Source of the DNA: Chionoecetes opilio
Taxonomy: Eukaryota; Arthropoda; Malacostraca; Decapoda; Majidae
Direction: 5' to 3'
Assembly (NCBI GenBank): GCA_016584305.1
Contig: JACEEZ010003837.1
Span: 48,501 to 112,500 of the forward strand
DNA length: 64,000 bases
In this document: positions 20,838 through 31,931 of the stretch, one piece after another
How positions within the stretch are numbered: position 1 is the stretch's first letter
Layout: each line of letters starts with the position of its first letter
Program-made: the position numbers and the translations under genes
Notes under the pieces: generated by a model
What the model saw: only the letters and a program-made list of their open reading frames with translations
Told to the model about the DNA's origin: nothing
Databases searched by the model: none

Positions 20838-22766
20838 CGATGACCCCCAACCCCAGGCTTCCACCCCTTCCTTACCCCAGCCAGCCTGTCCTACGCTCCG
20901 GGCCACCTCATCCTCACCTAGTACCTCCGCCGGACCTGCTGTGACCCCTGCTTCCCCTGTTATGACTTCTGCTACCCCTGATGTGACTGCTGCCATCCCT
21001 GCTGTGACAGCTTCTACCCCTGCTGTGACTCCTGCTGTTCGTAGGGGAACAAAAAGATGCCGTGGTACTTCCCCTACGGTGCCATCTGCAACCCCTACTG
21101 CTGCCTCTGCAGCAACTCCTGCTTATAGTAGAAGACGAATGCACTGTGCTGTTGATGAAGCACCACCACTTGTAACATTTAATACCAGCACCCTGGCAAG
21201 CAGATCTGGATTTAGGTGGAATTGTTGGCCTCTGTCATCCCTGGAGGCAAGGACAGCGGCAAGGAATATTGTCAACATCACCTCTGGGCCAACACAGGAC
21301 GCACAGAGTGCTGACATCCTAGAGAAAGCCTTTACGTTGATGTTGAACGACGAAATAATTGGGGAGATGACAATGTACACCAACATGAGGATTCAAGCTG
21401 TAGCACCAAACTTTGCAAGACAGATAGCAGCGATGAGCCTAACAGAGCCAGCAGAGGTGCGGCCTCTTATAGGGATGCTCAAATTCAGTGGTTGCCAAAG
21501 AGACAATCACCTGTCTACAAAAGAAGTTTTTAGTCCCCAGACTGGCTTACCATTATACCGGGCGATCATGTCTGAGGCTCGGTTCACCTTCCTGCTCTCC
21601 TGCCTACATTTTGATGACCCTGGCACATGTCAAAAGAGGCAGGAGACTGACAAATTTGCAGCAATTAGAAAAATCTGGGACATATTCGTCACGAATTGGG
21701 AGAAAATGTACGTACCCAGTGAAAACTTAACTGCGGACGAGCAGCTTCTGGGGTTCCGATGTCAGTGCCCATTTAGAATGTACAATTTTGTACATACCTA
21801 ACAAACCTGCAAAGTACAGACGGCATCAAGGTTGTCCTGATAAATGATAACAAGAGCAAATACCTACTGGGGGCTATTCCCTACTTGGGGATGGAGGGGA
21901 CACGACCCCAGGATGGTTTAAGTCTGGGCCACTACTACACAAAGGCACTCACAGAGCCGTATCACCAGTCAAACCGCAATGTGATAACTGATAACTGGTT
22001 CACATCAGTGCTTGTGACAGATCTGCTCAACAACTGCGGCATGACTCTTGTGGGAACTCTGAGAGGAAACAAGGAGGAGGTAACAGAGATGGAAGAGAAG
22101 ACAAGTCGGGCCACCGGTTCCAGTGCCTTCCTCCACACAGATAAAATGACTCTAGTGTCATACGTGCCAGCATCATCCAAGACTAAGATCAAGGTGGTGC
22201 TTCTGTTGTCCACTATGCACACACAGTCAACCATGGGTGAAACTGGCAAGCCAGAAATGATAGAATTTTATAATCATACGAAAGGTGCTGTCGACACTTT
22301 CGACCAAATGTGTGCAAGATGGACGCATCTACGCAATTCATATGGACGCAAGACAAAACTATGGCCCCTGTGTGTTTTATATGGGATGATGAATGCCTCT
22401 GTCATCAACTCTTGGATAATTCACTCAGAAAACCTGGAGAGGATAAGTGCAACCAGGTTAATCAGGCGCAACTACATGCAAGAGTTAGCAGTGGCCCTCG
22501 TTACACCATGGTGTCAAGATAGGAGTAACAACCCCACCTTGAACAGAGCCCTCAAAATCTTCATCAGCACCGTCTGCAATATCCCGTCACCTGGTAGTGC
22601 TGCTAACACTCACCTACGAGTGCTGGCAGACAGCAGTGCACTCATGAGGCGGTGTGAAATGTGCCCAAGGTCAGAGGATAGGAAGGCACGCCACAGGTGC
22701 AACAGGTGTCAGCGCGCTGTGTGCCTACGCCACATCTACCCCGTGTGTGTGGAGTGCAACCAGTAA
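20838..22766 (+). pseudogene. piggyBac transposase copy 2, one frameshifted spot
   Basis: A low-complexity Thr/Pro/Ala-rich N-terminus (about 20838-21120) leads into the piggyBac core: FSGCQRDNHLS, LTADEQLLGFR (first Asp kept), VITDNWFTS (second) and AVDTFDQMCA (third). The tail MRRCEMCPRSEDRKARHRCN, then CQRAVCLRH and CVEC, is the zinc-binding domain, and the stop is at 22764-22766. Two small insertions between 21783 and 21822 (about 10 and 4 bases) shift the frame between the first and second Asp. Apart from that lesion the protein would be close to full length (about 640 residues), and all three catalytic Asp residues are present. It is related to but clearly diverged from copy 1. Confidence 0.9.
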
Positions 22767-23135
22767 TCAAGGTAAGATCTTCCTTTTCTATCAGATTTTG
22801 TTCATTTACAACTGTACATAACTGTACAAGAATTTATATTGTACACTAGGGTCCCACATAAAACGAGAAATTGGTCGATAAACGAGGTCGCTTTATGTGA
22901 ATTCGCTCTATGTGAAACACATAACCTATGGGAAAAATTTATATTGGTCAATCGGTCCTCCCGTGCATACCTGTACATTTACAGTGGTACCCTGACTTAC
23001 GAGTTTAATTCGTTCATTGATCGAGCTCGTAACTCAATTTGCTCGTATATCAAATCAGTTTTCCCCATTGAAATTAATTGAAATACCATTAATCCGTTCC
23101 AGCCCCCCAAAAACCACCCCAATTTTTTGACTGTA

Positions 23136-24074
23136 CACACAAACCTCGTTTTCCCGGACTAATAGGGGAGAGCACTGATCCGGGAACCGCAAAAGTCCGG
23201 GAATCGCAACAGTCCAGGAATTATCCTCTAAAAAAAAAAAAAAAAAAAAAAAGTTCGATGCTATTACCCACCCCCGGACGTTTATCCTACTCTAGTATTT
23301 ACTGTCCGGCAACCGCCAATATCAACTACCCTGTCTCGGACTTTTACGTCCGCTGAGCATGCTGCCACCTGGCGGGAGGCAGCAGAAAGTGTTCAATAGT
23401 CTCGAGACGTTCCTGCACCAGGGGCAGTGGGGGTCAGGGGACTAACGGAGGCCGTGCAGGTGAACCGTGAGTGTCGTGTGCCCAAATGTAAACAATACGA
23501 CCGCTGAGCATGCTGCCACCTGGCAGGAGGCAGCAGAAAGTATTCAATACTCTCAAGAGACGTTCCTGCACCAGGGGCAGTGGGGGTCAGGGGACTAACG
23601 GAGGCTGTGCAGGTGAACCGTGAGTGTCGTGTGCCCAAATGTAAACAATACGACCGCTGAGCATGCTGCCACCTGGCGGGAGGCAGCAGAAAGTGTTCAA
23701 TAGTCTCAAGAGACGTTCCTGCACCAGGGGCAGTGGGGGTCAGGGGACTAACGGAGGCCGTGCAGGTGAACCGTGAGCGTCGTGTGCCCAAATGTAAACA
23801 ATACGACCGCTGAGCATGCTGCCACCTGGCGGGAGGCAGCAGAAAGTGTTCAATAGTCTCAAGAGATGTTCCTGCACCAGGGGCAGTGGGGGTCAGGGGA
23901 CTAACGGAGGCTGTGCAGGTGAACCGTGATGTCGTGTGTCTAAATTTAAACAATACGACCGCTGAGCATGTTGCCACCTGGCGGGAGGCGCGGACACTGA
24001 CCAGGGGTGACAGGAGACGCTCGGACCGCCGGACAACTTTGTTGATTTACGAACAAGACCAGGCATTTCTATGT

Positions 24075-24116
<42 letters not shown>

Positions 24117-24208
24117 TCCTTGGACTCTGACACATCCCCGGACCTCGGATTTTGTCCGGCAAATCCGATATCCAGGAAATGGAGGTCCGGGAAATCGAGG
24201 TTTGTGTG
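23136..24208. mobile_element. TA-flanked element H, copy 2
   Basis: Ends CACACAAACCTCGTTTTCCC and its inverted partner, TA at 23134-23135 and 24209-24210. It matches H1 closely but is longer: its LINE-derived array has four units rather than two, and it carries two poly-A tracts (about 23228-23252 and 24076-24113) absent from H1. Confidence 0.9.
23351..23990 (-). repeat. LINE-derived minisatellite, four ~153-bp units
   Basis: Unit starts fall at 23351, 23502, 23655, 23808 and 23960 (partial), spaced 151-153 bp. Each includes TGAGCATGCTGCCACCTGGC and a ~110-bp segment homologous to the LINE at 28245-28360. 153 is a multiple of three, so the minus-strand reading stays open through the array, but there is no sign that it is a gene. 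Confidence 0.9.
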
Positions 24209-24614
24209 TACCTATATGACTGGACTGCACTCACCATCCGCCATTTGCATTCGCCAGTGTTTACACTCTGTGTATCAGCTGTTGGAAACAGCTGTGGGTG
24301 GAACTGCCACTAAACGTACTGCACTCACCCTCCGCCATTTGGATTCTAGTCGAGTCCCCAAGTGCCATATTTGGGGTGAACCATGAAATCGGGTATAAAC
24401 AAGTTTTTTTTGCAGATTCTGCTTCCTTAGGGTATCCTGAGTCATAAATAAGCAGACGGGTGCCACCTTGGCACCCTTGAGCAATTTTTTTTATTGGATG
24501 ATTTGTATAGGTACTCGCGACGCGCAAGTAAATTTTTTTTTTTGTTTTCAATATAGATTCAACTATGACAACCAGTATATCAAATTGAACGTATTGAAGA
24601 ATACAATTCAAATA

Positions 24615-25311
24615 CAGGAAGGTCCCGAAGATACGAGCAGTTAGGTTCCACCTGGCATACTCGTTAAGCGAAATCTCGTATAACGAAACACATAACTAAT
24701 GGTAAAATGTAGGTTTGGTTCCAGGACCCCATCAATTAAAAAAAAAAAAAAAAAAAAAAATTCAAGCTAAAATAAACTATAGCAAACACAACAAACACAC
24801 CGCGTCTATATTACCCACACTGTACTACCTATTCTGTAGAAAAAGCATTCTGAAAGAGAAAATAGCACACAAAATAACATAACTGCATATTAATCAAACA
24901 TAAAACATGCATAACAAGCAAAAAAGACGTTGTAATGTAGGGGACGCAGCGTGATACAAGAGAAGGTAGTGTAGCGGTCCCAAGTTTGGGGCCGCACACC
25001 TGCTAATTACCCCTAAAGGTCAGGCCGTGCCATATGCTTAATTACCCTTCAGGTCATGCCTTGCTAGGGGTGACCTGACTGCGGTCCCAAGGTTGGGGCG
25101 CACACCTGCTAATTACCCCTAAATGTCAGGCCGCGCCATATGCTTAATTACCCTTCAGGTCACGGCTTGCTAGGGGTGACCTGACTGGGGTCAAATCAAA
25201 TCCCCAAATCATTGGATTTTCGATCTCGTATATTGAAAATAGACCCTACTTTACACATCTCGTATCATCGGATTCTCGTATACCGAATGCTCGTATAACG
25301 GGACCTCCCTG
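24615..25311 (-). mobile_element. MITE family A, copy 2 (reverse orientation)
   Basis: Begins CAGGAAGGTCCCGAAGATAC and ends CGGGACCTCCCTG, with TA at 24613-24614 and 25312-25313. It is the reverse complement of copy 1, including two internal ~120-bp units. 697 bp. Confidence 0.9.
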
Positions 25312-25464
25312 TACACTGCTTAAACTGCCGTTTGTTCACTTTTCATCACAGAGTACAGTAAAACATGCTGTAGAACTCACTTTTTTCCAGCCGCGTTTAA
25401 GGAAGTTGACGTTGGCTACAGTCTTATGTGTTTATACCTGTAAGTTTTTTTAAAATAATATTGA

Positions 25465-25655
25465 ACATCAGCCATTCAGCTAACAAAATAATGACATAAA
25501 ACAGTTGGTGCCATGAGGATAAGTGTGAACATCAGCCATTCAGCTAACAAAATAATGACATAAAACAGTTGGTGCCATGAGGATAAGTGTGAACATCAGC
25601 CATTCAGCTAACAAAATAATTACATAAAACAGTTGGTGCCATGAGGATAAGTGGT
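25465..25655. repeat. 64-bp tandem repeat, three copies
   Basis: The unit begins AACATCAGCCATTCAGCTAA and ends CCATGAGGATAAGTGTG. The three copies are nearly identical, so the expansion is recent. No coding role is apparent. Confidence 0.9.
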
Positions 25656-26189
25656 CGAATGAACTAAATATATGGCCACACCCACCGTTCATGACACGGA
25701 TGCCAAAGTCCCATTTAAACTGCAGCAATCTTTCATCATGGTATACAATTTATTTATGTTCATTTTGCTACCCGTTATATTCATGGTCGTTATTTTACAG
25801 GAGCAGATTGTTTCTTTTGTGAAAATATACATTTGCTTGTCCGTTTCCTATACAAAATATACGAATACAGGTTGAAGTTCCCAAACTTGGCAACCTCGGG
25901 ACCAGCGCCGAGCCGAGTAATGGAATTTCCGACTTTTAGAACGTAGATATATTAAGGGGAAAAAAAGCATGAAAATCACATTAAAAAAATCACAGGAAAA
26001 AATTATTTGGATTCTAATACGATATATAATACATTGTTCTTCCTTTTCTTTTCACTTCCACCAGTAGGTGTTCCTGGACGTTTGGGAGCCATAATACAGT
26101 AAAAGCTTTATAACTCGGCACTGTATAACTCGGAATTTGATATAACTCGGCATGGCAAAGACAAAGATTTTTTTTTTTTTTTTTTTTTT

Positions 26190-26480
26190 ACACCTATACC
26201 TATAGCGCGTGTAGGCAGTGAGCTCCAGGGGTGGAATGGTAGGCCCTGGAGGCTCACTTGAGGGCTGTGATGGTTGGCCCTCGCCCGTGGTGGCGCAGGC
26301 AGGATTGTTATAGTGACGCCTGTGATTAGAGTCTCATGCCGCCCCTGTGTCCTCCCATGACACTCGCAGTTGAAGGTAGAGTTAATGGACAGCATGTGGG
26401 TGTTCTTAGGCCACTCGACGGTGCAGAAAGATTTCAAGTGGATTTATGGGTCTCACTCGGGATCGAACCACTCTGCTACC
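26190..26480 (-). repeat. SINE with tRNA-like head, best-preserved copy
   Basis: Plus-strand order: GGCCCTGGAGGCTCACTTGA, CGCCCGTGGTGGCGCAGGC, GTGACGCCTGTGATTAGAG, then GGTCTCACTCGGGATCGAAC, the complement of a B-box-like region. The minus strand therefore carries a tRNA-like head. It spans the exact site that element D occupies in the copy at 4500-7330. A related, more diverged copy is at 45660-46060, and core-only fragments occur at 58975 and 60465. Confidence 0.78.
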
Positions 26481-26669
26481 ACCTCACCTAAACTGCATCT
26501 CATGGTTTTCACTCGGCATATCATGCCCTCACAACCTCTTGTGTGAACATGTAAACAGAAAGTCGGCAAAAAATAATGTATCTCGGCATATTGATGTTAT
26601 AACTGCATCTCTTCACTTACACTCGGCATATCCTCAGTCGCATAAAGTCGTGTTTTTGTCCTTTTGACC

Positions 26670-26800
26670 CTTTCCTACAGGCTCAGGCTCTTCAATTTCA
26701 TTCCCTTCCTGCTGGAGACACCCTTGCGTGATGGAGCTGACATCTTGATATACAGTACTGTATGATGTAATCCCAAAACACGTAAAATAGGTGGCAAAGT
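26670..26800 (-). pseudogene. Tigger psq helix-turn-helix relic (inverted copy)
   Basis: The reverse complement of part of 27035-27150, sharing CTTGATATACAGTACTGTAT. On the minus strand it begins with the same MSAPSRKGVSSRKG coding segment. Confidence 0.75.
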
Positions 26801-27034
26801 AAAGCAAAGATCGGGTACCAGCGCGTAGGCTGAGCCGTGTTTTTGTCGTCCAAGCACCGTCTTGGATTACGAATCCCAATCCAATAACACTTGCTGAAAT
26901 GTGTGTTATACTACTTTGTGATATTGTTTGCAATGTTTTGCACTGATTATTATTTCGGCTCCTACCAAGCTTGTTGTGTTTTTTAAGCAGAAACCAATGC
27001 TTTTTCAATTTCGACAAAAAATGGAATTCGTATC

Positions 27035-27235
27035 CAAGACGGTGTTTTGGGATTACATCATACAGTACTGTATATCAAGATGTCAGCTCCATCACGCAAG
27101 GGTGTCTCCAGCAGGAAGGGAATGAAATTGAGCCTGAGCCTGCAGGAAAAGGTGAAATTGCTGGCAAGGATGGATGCAGGTGCGTCCATGCATGCTATTT
27201 GTGCTGAGTTTGATATCAAATCTGTACTGTATTTA
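27035..27235 (+). pseudogene. Tigger psq helix-turn-helix relic (start of a transposase)
   Basis: Reads MSAPSRKGVSSRKG, then LSLQEKVKLLARMDAGASMH and AICAEFDIK, the start of a Tigger/jerky-type transposase: basic leader plus psq helix-turn-helix. It ends where the sequence runs into a poly-T tract. A catalytic domain is absent. Confidence 0.75.
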
Positions 27236-27740
27236 CTTTTTTTTTTTTTTTTTTTCCATATCAGAGGAGGACATTGCATAACTCGGCACATTGAATAACT
27301 CGGCAAGGGCCAGAGCCCCTATCGTGCCGAGTTATAAGGCTTTTACTGTACCAATAACAGACCTGTAGAAGTACACAAAATAACAGTGTACACAACTCTA
27401 CAGTCACAACACCACTGAACAATAACAACAGACAAATCGGCGGGAGAAACCAAGCGGCCTAGTGTGGTGGCACAGGTCTAGCGGCCGACCCGGCAACTAC
27501 GCGCCGGGTTTTGGGTGTTCTGCCGTGTTTTGGAAAATCCGGAACCATAGCCGAGTTTTGGGTGTTGCCGAGTCTTGGGATGCCGAGTTTGGGAACTTCA
27601 ACCTGTATACTATATATTTATATACTTATATACTTAATATACTTATAATACTATAATACTATAATATACTTATAATACTTATATACTTAATATATTTATA
27701 TACGAATATTATATGGTTTTTTTAATATTTTTCAGTAAAC

Positions 27741-27935
27741 ATGGATGAGCGGTGTTACTTCCCAGAATGCTCGAACCCTTCTCAAGACTTCATAACAGCG
27801 GGACTGACACGGATCAACACGATTATTTCAGCGAGTAAGAAAAGAGGAGACACCCTACACATAGATTTAGAATATGAACTGATCTTAAACCAGGAGCTGT
27901 CTATAAAATGTCATAAATCGTGTGTTTTGTTTTGA
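27741..27935 (+). pseudogene. N-terminal exon relic of a J-type Cys/His protein
   Basis: A 64-codon frame starting MDERCYFPECSNPSQDF, with GLTRI--IISASKKRGDTLH and IKCHKSC. The spacing of Cys pairs, a helix with RGD-LH, then a CHKSC-type pair resembles the N-terminus of the protein family encoded in element J (KCIFC...YHRTC), from general recollection of that family. It is preceded by a polypyrimidine-AG (TTTTTAATATTTTTCAG). The rest of the gene is not here. Treat the family link as tentative. Confidence 0.45.
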
Positions 27936-27984
27936 GAGTTACTCATATGGAATCGCCCAAAATCCCAATAAATACTGTGGTTTC

Positions 27985-28755
27985 TGGAGGTTGTTGTTGT
28001 TGTTTTAGGGCTGCGAGGATCCCTTGGGGAACACTTTGAGCCCTGGTGATGTCCTATGATGCTATCACAGGCGTGGTAGTTGACCTGTCTTCCTCAGGAA
28101 GGCACAGGTGAGGCGGATGATGGCGTGTTGCCGCGAGGGGGGAATGCCAGCCGCCGTCAGCAGGGTGGGCAGATCAAAGGTGGTGACGTTCAGGGCGATG
28201 AGTTGAGAATGTAGCACTACACGGTGTGAGTGGAAGCGCGGACACTGCAGCAGATAGTGTTCAATAGTCTCCGGAAAATTCATGCACCAAGAGCAGTGGG
28301 GGTCAGGGGACAGATGGAGGCGATGCAGGTGAGCTGTGAGTGTCGTGCGCCCCAGGCGGAGGCTGGTGAGAGTGACATCCAGGACGCGGGACTTTTTTCC
28401 GTATCCACGGCTGGGGGGAAGAGTCACTGCGGTATTGGCCCATGGAGGTGATGCGGAGGGCATCGCCGAGTGTGTTATTCCAGGTGGAGCGGCAGACCCG
28501 GGAGATGAGGCGTGTGGCTGTGGAGAGTGGCAGAGGGAAGGGTGTTGTGTTTACATCTGTTAAGGCCATCCTGGCAGCAGAATCAGCCACCTCGTTGCCT
28601 GGGATACCAGCGTGGGAGGGAACCCACTGGAAGGCGATCTCCCACCCCTCTTTTACGGAACCCACTGGAAGGCGATCTCCCACCCTAATAAGGTGAGGGG
28701 CCCTCTGGATGGTGTGGACGAGGGACGTAGAGGATCATGGATGGCGGGAGAGGAG
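27985..28755 (-). pseudogene. LINE ORF2 end: RNase H and Cys/His tail
   Basis: The minus strand encodes [20 protein letters not shown], the C-terminal part of an RNase H domain, then [16 protein letters not shown] and ETIEHYLLQCPRF, a Cys/His segment, and a tail ending near an (AAC)n stretch. RNase H followed by this zinc segment is characteristic of I/Jockey-related LINEs. A 35-bp direct duplication (AACCCACTGGAAGGCGATCT twice near 28620-28680) and frameshifts make it non-functional. It continues at 31198-31235 across hAT element S. Confidence 0.85.
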
Positions 28756-29132
28756 GAGGTGGACAGTGGCGTCACCAGGAAAAAAAATTTGGGGGGGCTT
28801 TAGCCCCGGGGTGGTGATGGGCGAGCGCAGCGAGCCTATCCAGCTGGGGGGTCGGGGGGGTAATTTTGAAAATTAATCAGTTCCAGGGTAATTTTGAAGC
28901 CCAAAAAAGAGAAGAAAGTGGAATTAAGCTTTAATTACATGACACATAAATTAATAGAGTTATACCATGCAGCATACCATATTAACTAAATTTGATAATA
29001 TGAAGAAAATTTTTATTCTGTTTATACAAAATAATAAAATTGCCATTTTTCTCTCTCCACTAACAAACACAAAGGAATTGCACAATGTATGTTTTGGGTT
29101 TGTTTCTCAGTAAGGTTTTATCTTGATAATGA

Positions 29133-29168
<36 letters not shown>

Positions 29169-29274
29169 TACAATATATTCAAGGTATTTCCCTTATTGCA
29201 CAAAAACAGGTACATGGGATACTGTAGTTAAACAGAATAAAGTACATGATCATGATAAAGTAACTAAAAGCCGA

Positions 29275-29627
29275 TTTAACCTGCCTCCCACTGCCTTACC
29301 CTGGCACCCACTGCCTTAACCTGCATACCACTGTGTTAACCTGCCTCCCGACCTGTGTTACCCTGCCTCCCACTGCCTTACCCTGGCTCCCACTGCATTA
29401 ACCTGCCTCCCATCCTGTGTTAACCTGCCTCCCGTCCTATGTTACCCTGCAATCCACTGCCTTACCCTGGCTCCCACTGCCTTAACCTGCCTCCCGTCCT
29501 GTGTTAACCTGTCTCCCGTCCTGTGTTACTCTGCCACCCACTGCCTTAACCTGCCTCCCACTGTGTTAACCTGCCTCCCGTCCTGCGTTACCCTGCCTCC
29601 CACTGCCTTACCCTGGCTCCCACTGGG
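29275..29627. repeat. Pyrimidine-rich minisatellite (CCTGCCTCCCACTG-type)
   Basis: About 350 bp of imperfect ~22-bp units alternating CTGCCTCCC(A/G), CCTGTGTTAACCTGCC and ACTGCCTTACCCTGGC. It replaces the 3' end of the hAT transposase frame, which stops being recognisable at about 29630. Confidence 0.85.
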
Positions 29628-30900
29628 TACCCAGAGCGTCCATGGATAGACAAATCTTCAAGAGTTTCTGTCAGGATTTCATACCGTTTGAAAATTACCT
29701 TAAGGGCATTATGGTTGTATTCCCATTTGTGCTGGCACACTTTGGGAAGCTCAAGAACTGGCAATTTCCTGTCCCTTTGGAAGTCTAGAAAGATGTCATG
29801 GCGTAAGGTTGAACTACAGATGAAGTTTATCAGGCCTGAAATCAAGTTAAAAAACTCGGCTACCTCTGATAAGCAACCAGCAGTGTGGGTTATCACCAGC
29901 TGTAATCTGTGTGTAGAGCAAGGGACATAAAAACATGGATTTTTGGCTGATTCTCTAATCAGTGCCTGCACACCACTGATTCTGCCACTCATTACTGATG
30001 CAGTATCATAACACTGCGCTATCAATTTACTGATATTTAATTCTAGCTCCCCAAGTTTCTCCAACAAAGCAGTAGCCAGAGAATCAGCATCAAGATCCTT
30101 TAAAGCAATAAATCCTAAGAATCTCTCATGTACGGCTTCATCCAACACATAACCTAATACACACACTGAGTTGCTCAGTAATACTGACATCCCTAGTTTC
30201 ATCTGCTATTACTGCAAAAAAGGGTGCTGATATGGCTTCTTTGACTATAGTATCACTCACACAGTCAGCAACAGCTTGCAAAAGAGAATTCTGACTGAAA
30301 CCTGATATATATTTGGCATTTCTTGGAACCTTTTTTACTAAGTTACGAAACTTTTCAGACTCCTTGCTTACCAAGTCAAAGATCTCTAGAAAGACACCCT
30401 TATTTAATGAACTTTCAGATTCATCATGACCCCTGAATGCCATGTTAGTTTTAGCTGCTGTAATGACAATGTTTAAGAGTGTTTTAATATAGTCTCTGTT
30501 ATCCAGAACCTGCTGTTTGTGTTGGCTATCGAGTTTCTGATGAACGCTACTATGCAACTGTGAAATCTTAAAGTTGAGCCATTTTTCCATTGCATGTACA
30601 TGATACGTGGATTCTCCGTGCTTTGTTGCTTTTACATGCATCTTTTTCCAGGACCTAAAACCTTCGTTGGTGAATGTTACTTCTTTGTGACCAACATTAC
30701 CTGCCAAAAAGCCTACATGGAAAACAATAAACTCGGTCACTTGTCACAGAGTATTCAAGCCACTCATACCTTTTATACCACTCATATTGGAAAGACCTGG
30801 TCTGAGAACCAGACTGTACTTTAGGATACACTTTAAGTCTCGGCTGCGTGGGTCCTTCTTCAGGCTTTGTGGCTAGATCCTGCACCTGTTCCATAACAGG
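29628..30900 (-). pseudogene. hAT transposase (ZMYM1/TTF-zinc-finger type), C-terminus lost
   Basis: Three overlapping frames on the minus strand give a TTF-type zinc finger (RSFQYEWYKRYEWLEYS, then VYCFPCRLFG), a GFRSWKKMHVKATKHGES linker, FAVIADETRDVSITEQLSVC (first catalytic Asp) and IAQCYDTASVMSGRISGVQA (second). Frame changes are near 30735 and 30170. The sequence ends at the minisatellite, so the hAT dimerisation region with the final Glu and Trp is missing. In animals such proteins are annotated as zinc finger MYM-type protein 1-like. Confidence 0.87.
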
Positions 30901-31197
30901 TGTGGCTATATCAGGATTATCACTTGTATCTATAGAATATCTCTATAATACAATATACTTAGTAATTTCAAGGTTTGTTAGCAAACATATTTCAACATTT
31001 AAATGAAACATCAAACCAATTTTTCTATAAAAGTGTGAAAAATAAGGTTTTGTTCTGGCATGGAAAATTGGATAAATATTCCTTTTTATTGTTTTTGGGT
31101 AGCAGGCTACTAGCAGCAATTTTGGGGGGGCTGAGTCCTTGACTTGGGGGGGCTAAGTCCCCCTTAGCCCCCCCGCGGTGACGCCACTGGAGGTGGA

Positions 31198-31235
31198 GTG
31201 AGGAGAGGGAGTCTGTGTAGACCACAGCCTTGCCC
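31198..31235 (-). pseudogene. LINE RNase H fragment on the far side of hAT element S
   Basis: The minus strand reads GKAVVYTDSLSSLH, the catalytic YTDS region of RNase H, and connects in sense to 28755 once hAT element S and one copy of its duplication are removed. Confidence 0.8.
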
Positions 31236-31367
31236 AACTAAATTTCTGCCGATTTTCTCAGTTTTTGAAATAATTATACCTAATTAATGCCTGGGTCGAT
31301 TAGTGCCGTTGTTTTGAGGCTGCCGTTGTTTTAAATGCCGGTTAAATGAGGTTCTCCTGTATATCCT

Positions 31368-31620
31368 TCACATGAATAATTTTTTGGTAATAATGGACGA
31401 GAACTGCGAGGTCGCTACTGCCGTTACATCGGTCGGGGCTCGCCCGATCACAGCTGATAACTTGTAAACAAACCCACAGCAACGAAAGTGTACCCTCGAA
31501 TGACAGCCATCAATGAATTACGATAACTGACGATATTGTGAATGGATCACAACATATATCTTCACATGAATGGTTTTTTTGGTAATAATGGACAAGAACT
31601 GCGTGGTTGCTATCGCCGTT
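31368..31620. repeat. Two copies of a GGTAATAATGGAC-bearing segment
   Basis: CTTCACATGAATNATTTTTT followed by GGTAATAATGGAC(G/A)AGAACTGCG occurs at about 31368 and 31558. GGTAATAATGGACGAGGACT is also the end of foldback E, so these may be solo ends of the same or a related family. Confidence 0.6.
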
Positions 31621-31931
31621 TCCCACCTCATGCCACCCTCACCCCACCTCCGTGGCGACACGCCGCTGCTGTGCCCCACCTCACCCCATGCCAGGGACAC
31701 ACAACCATCGTTCTGCATGATATTTCGGCGCTCTACATGAAAACTCCTCATATTTGCTCTGCTTTGATGGTGGAATCGTTCTATATGATCATATTCGTTC
31801 CTAACGAAAATTTTGGAATTTTATTTATTAAAATATTTTTTTTTATTTTTTTTTTATTTTAATATTTTAGGTCGTTCGTTTTATAGGGGAAACGCTCTAT
31901 GCGAACGCGTCTTATGCGGGACCCTAGTGTA

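Larger units (their letters stand above)
26097..27348. mobile_element. TA-flanked element M, Tigger deletion derivative
   Basis: Ends CAGTAAAAGCTTTATAACTC and its inverted partner, TA at 26095-26096 and 27349-27350. TAACTCGGCA is repeated near both ends. It carries a SINE and an inverted duplication of a Tigger psq helix-turn-helix segment. A related but rearranged element is at 58892-61080. Confidence 0.87.
25868..27605. mobile_element. TA-flanked element CC, containing element M
   Basis: Ends CAGGTTGAAGTTCCCAAACT and the complement-like AGTTTGGGAACTTCAACCTG, TA at 25866-25867 and 27606-27607. Subterminal CCGAG motifs repeat at both ends. Without M it is about 0.49 kb. Confidence 0.85.
28764..31189 (-). 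mobile_element. hAT element S inside the RNase H LINE
   Basis: Ends CAGTGGCGTCACCAGG and the complement of CAGTGGCGTCACCGCG, each followed by a G-rich GGGGGGGCT stretch. The 8-bp duplication GAGGTGGA lies at 28756-28763 and 31190-31197. LINE coding sequence resumes on both sides (AVVYTDSLSSL on the right). Carries a minus-strand hAT transposase relic and a pyrimidine-rich minisatellite. Confidence 0.92.
22844..31929. mobile_element. 9.1-kb TA-flanked composite element L
   Basis: Left end CACTAGGGTCCCACATAAAA; the reverse-complemented right end is CACTAGGGTCCCGCATAAGA; TA lies at 22842-22843 and 31930-31931. If these are the ends of one element it now contains H2, MITE A2, element CC (with M), a J-family exon, the RNase H LINE and hAT element S. 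Its own sequence would be about 2 kb. Another Tigger-type end, CAGTGGTACCCTGACTTACG, lies unpaired at about 22982. A small relic of the same end is at 47376. Confidence 0.72.

Noticed and set aside
20941..21140. Thr/Pro/Ala-rich stretch as a separate mucin-like gene
   Set aside because: It runs in frame into the piggyBac core and is a low-complexity N-terminus of that transposase.
23393..23977. 194-residue minus-strand frame with internal repeats as a repeat protein
   Set aside because: The ~153-bp unit is a multiple of three and derives from a LINE segment inside MITE H2, which explains the open frame.
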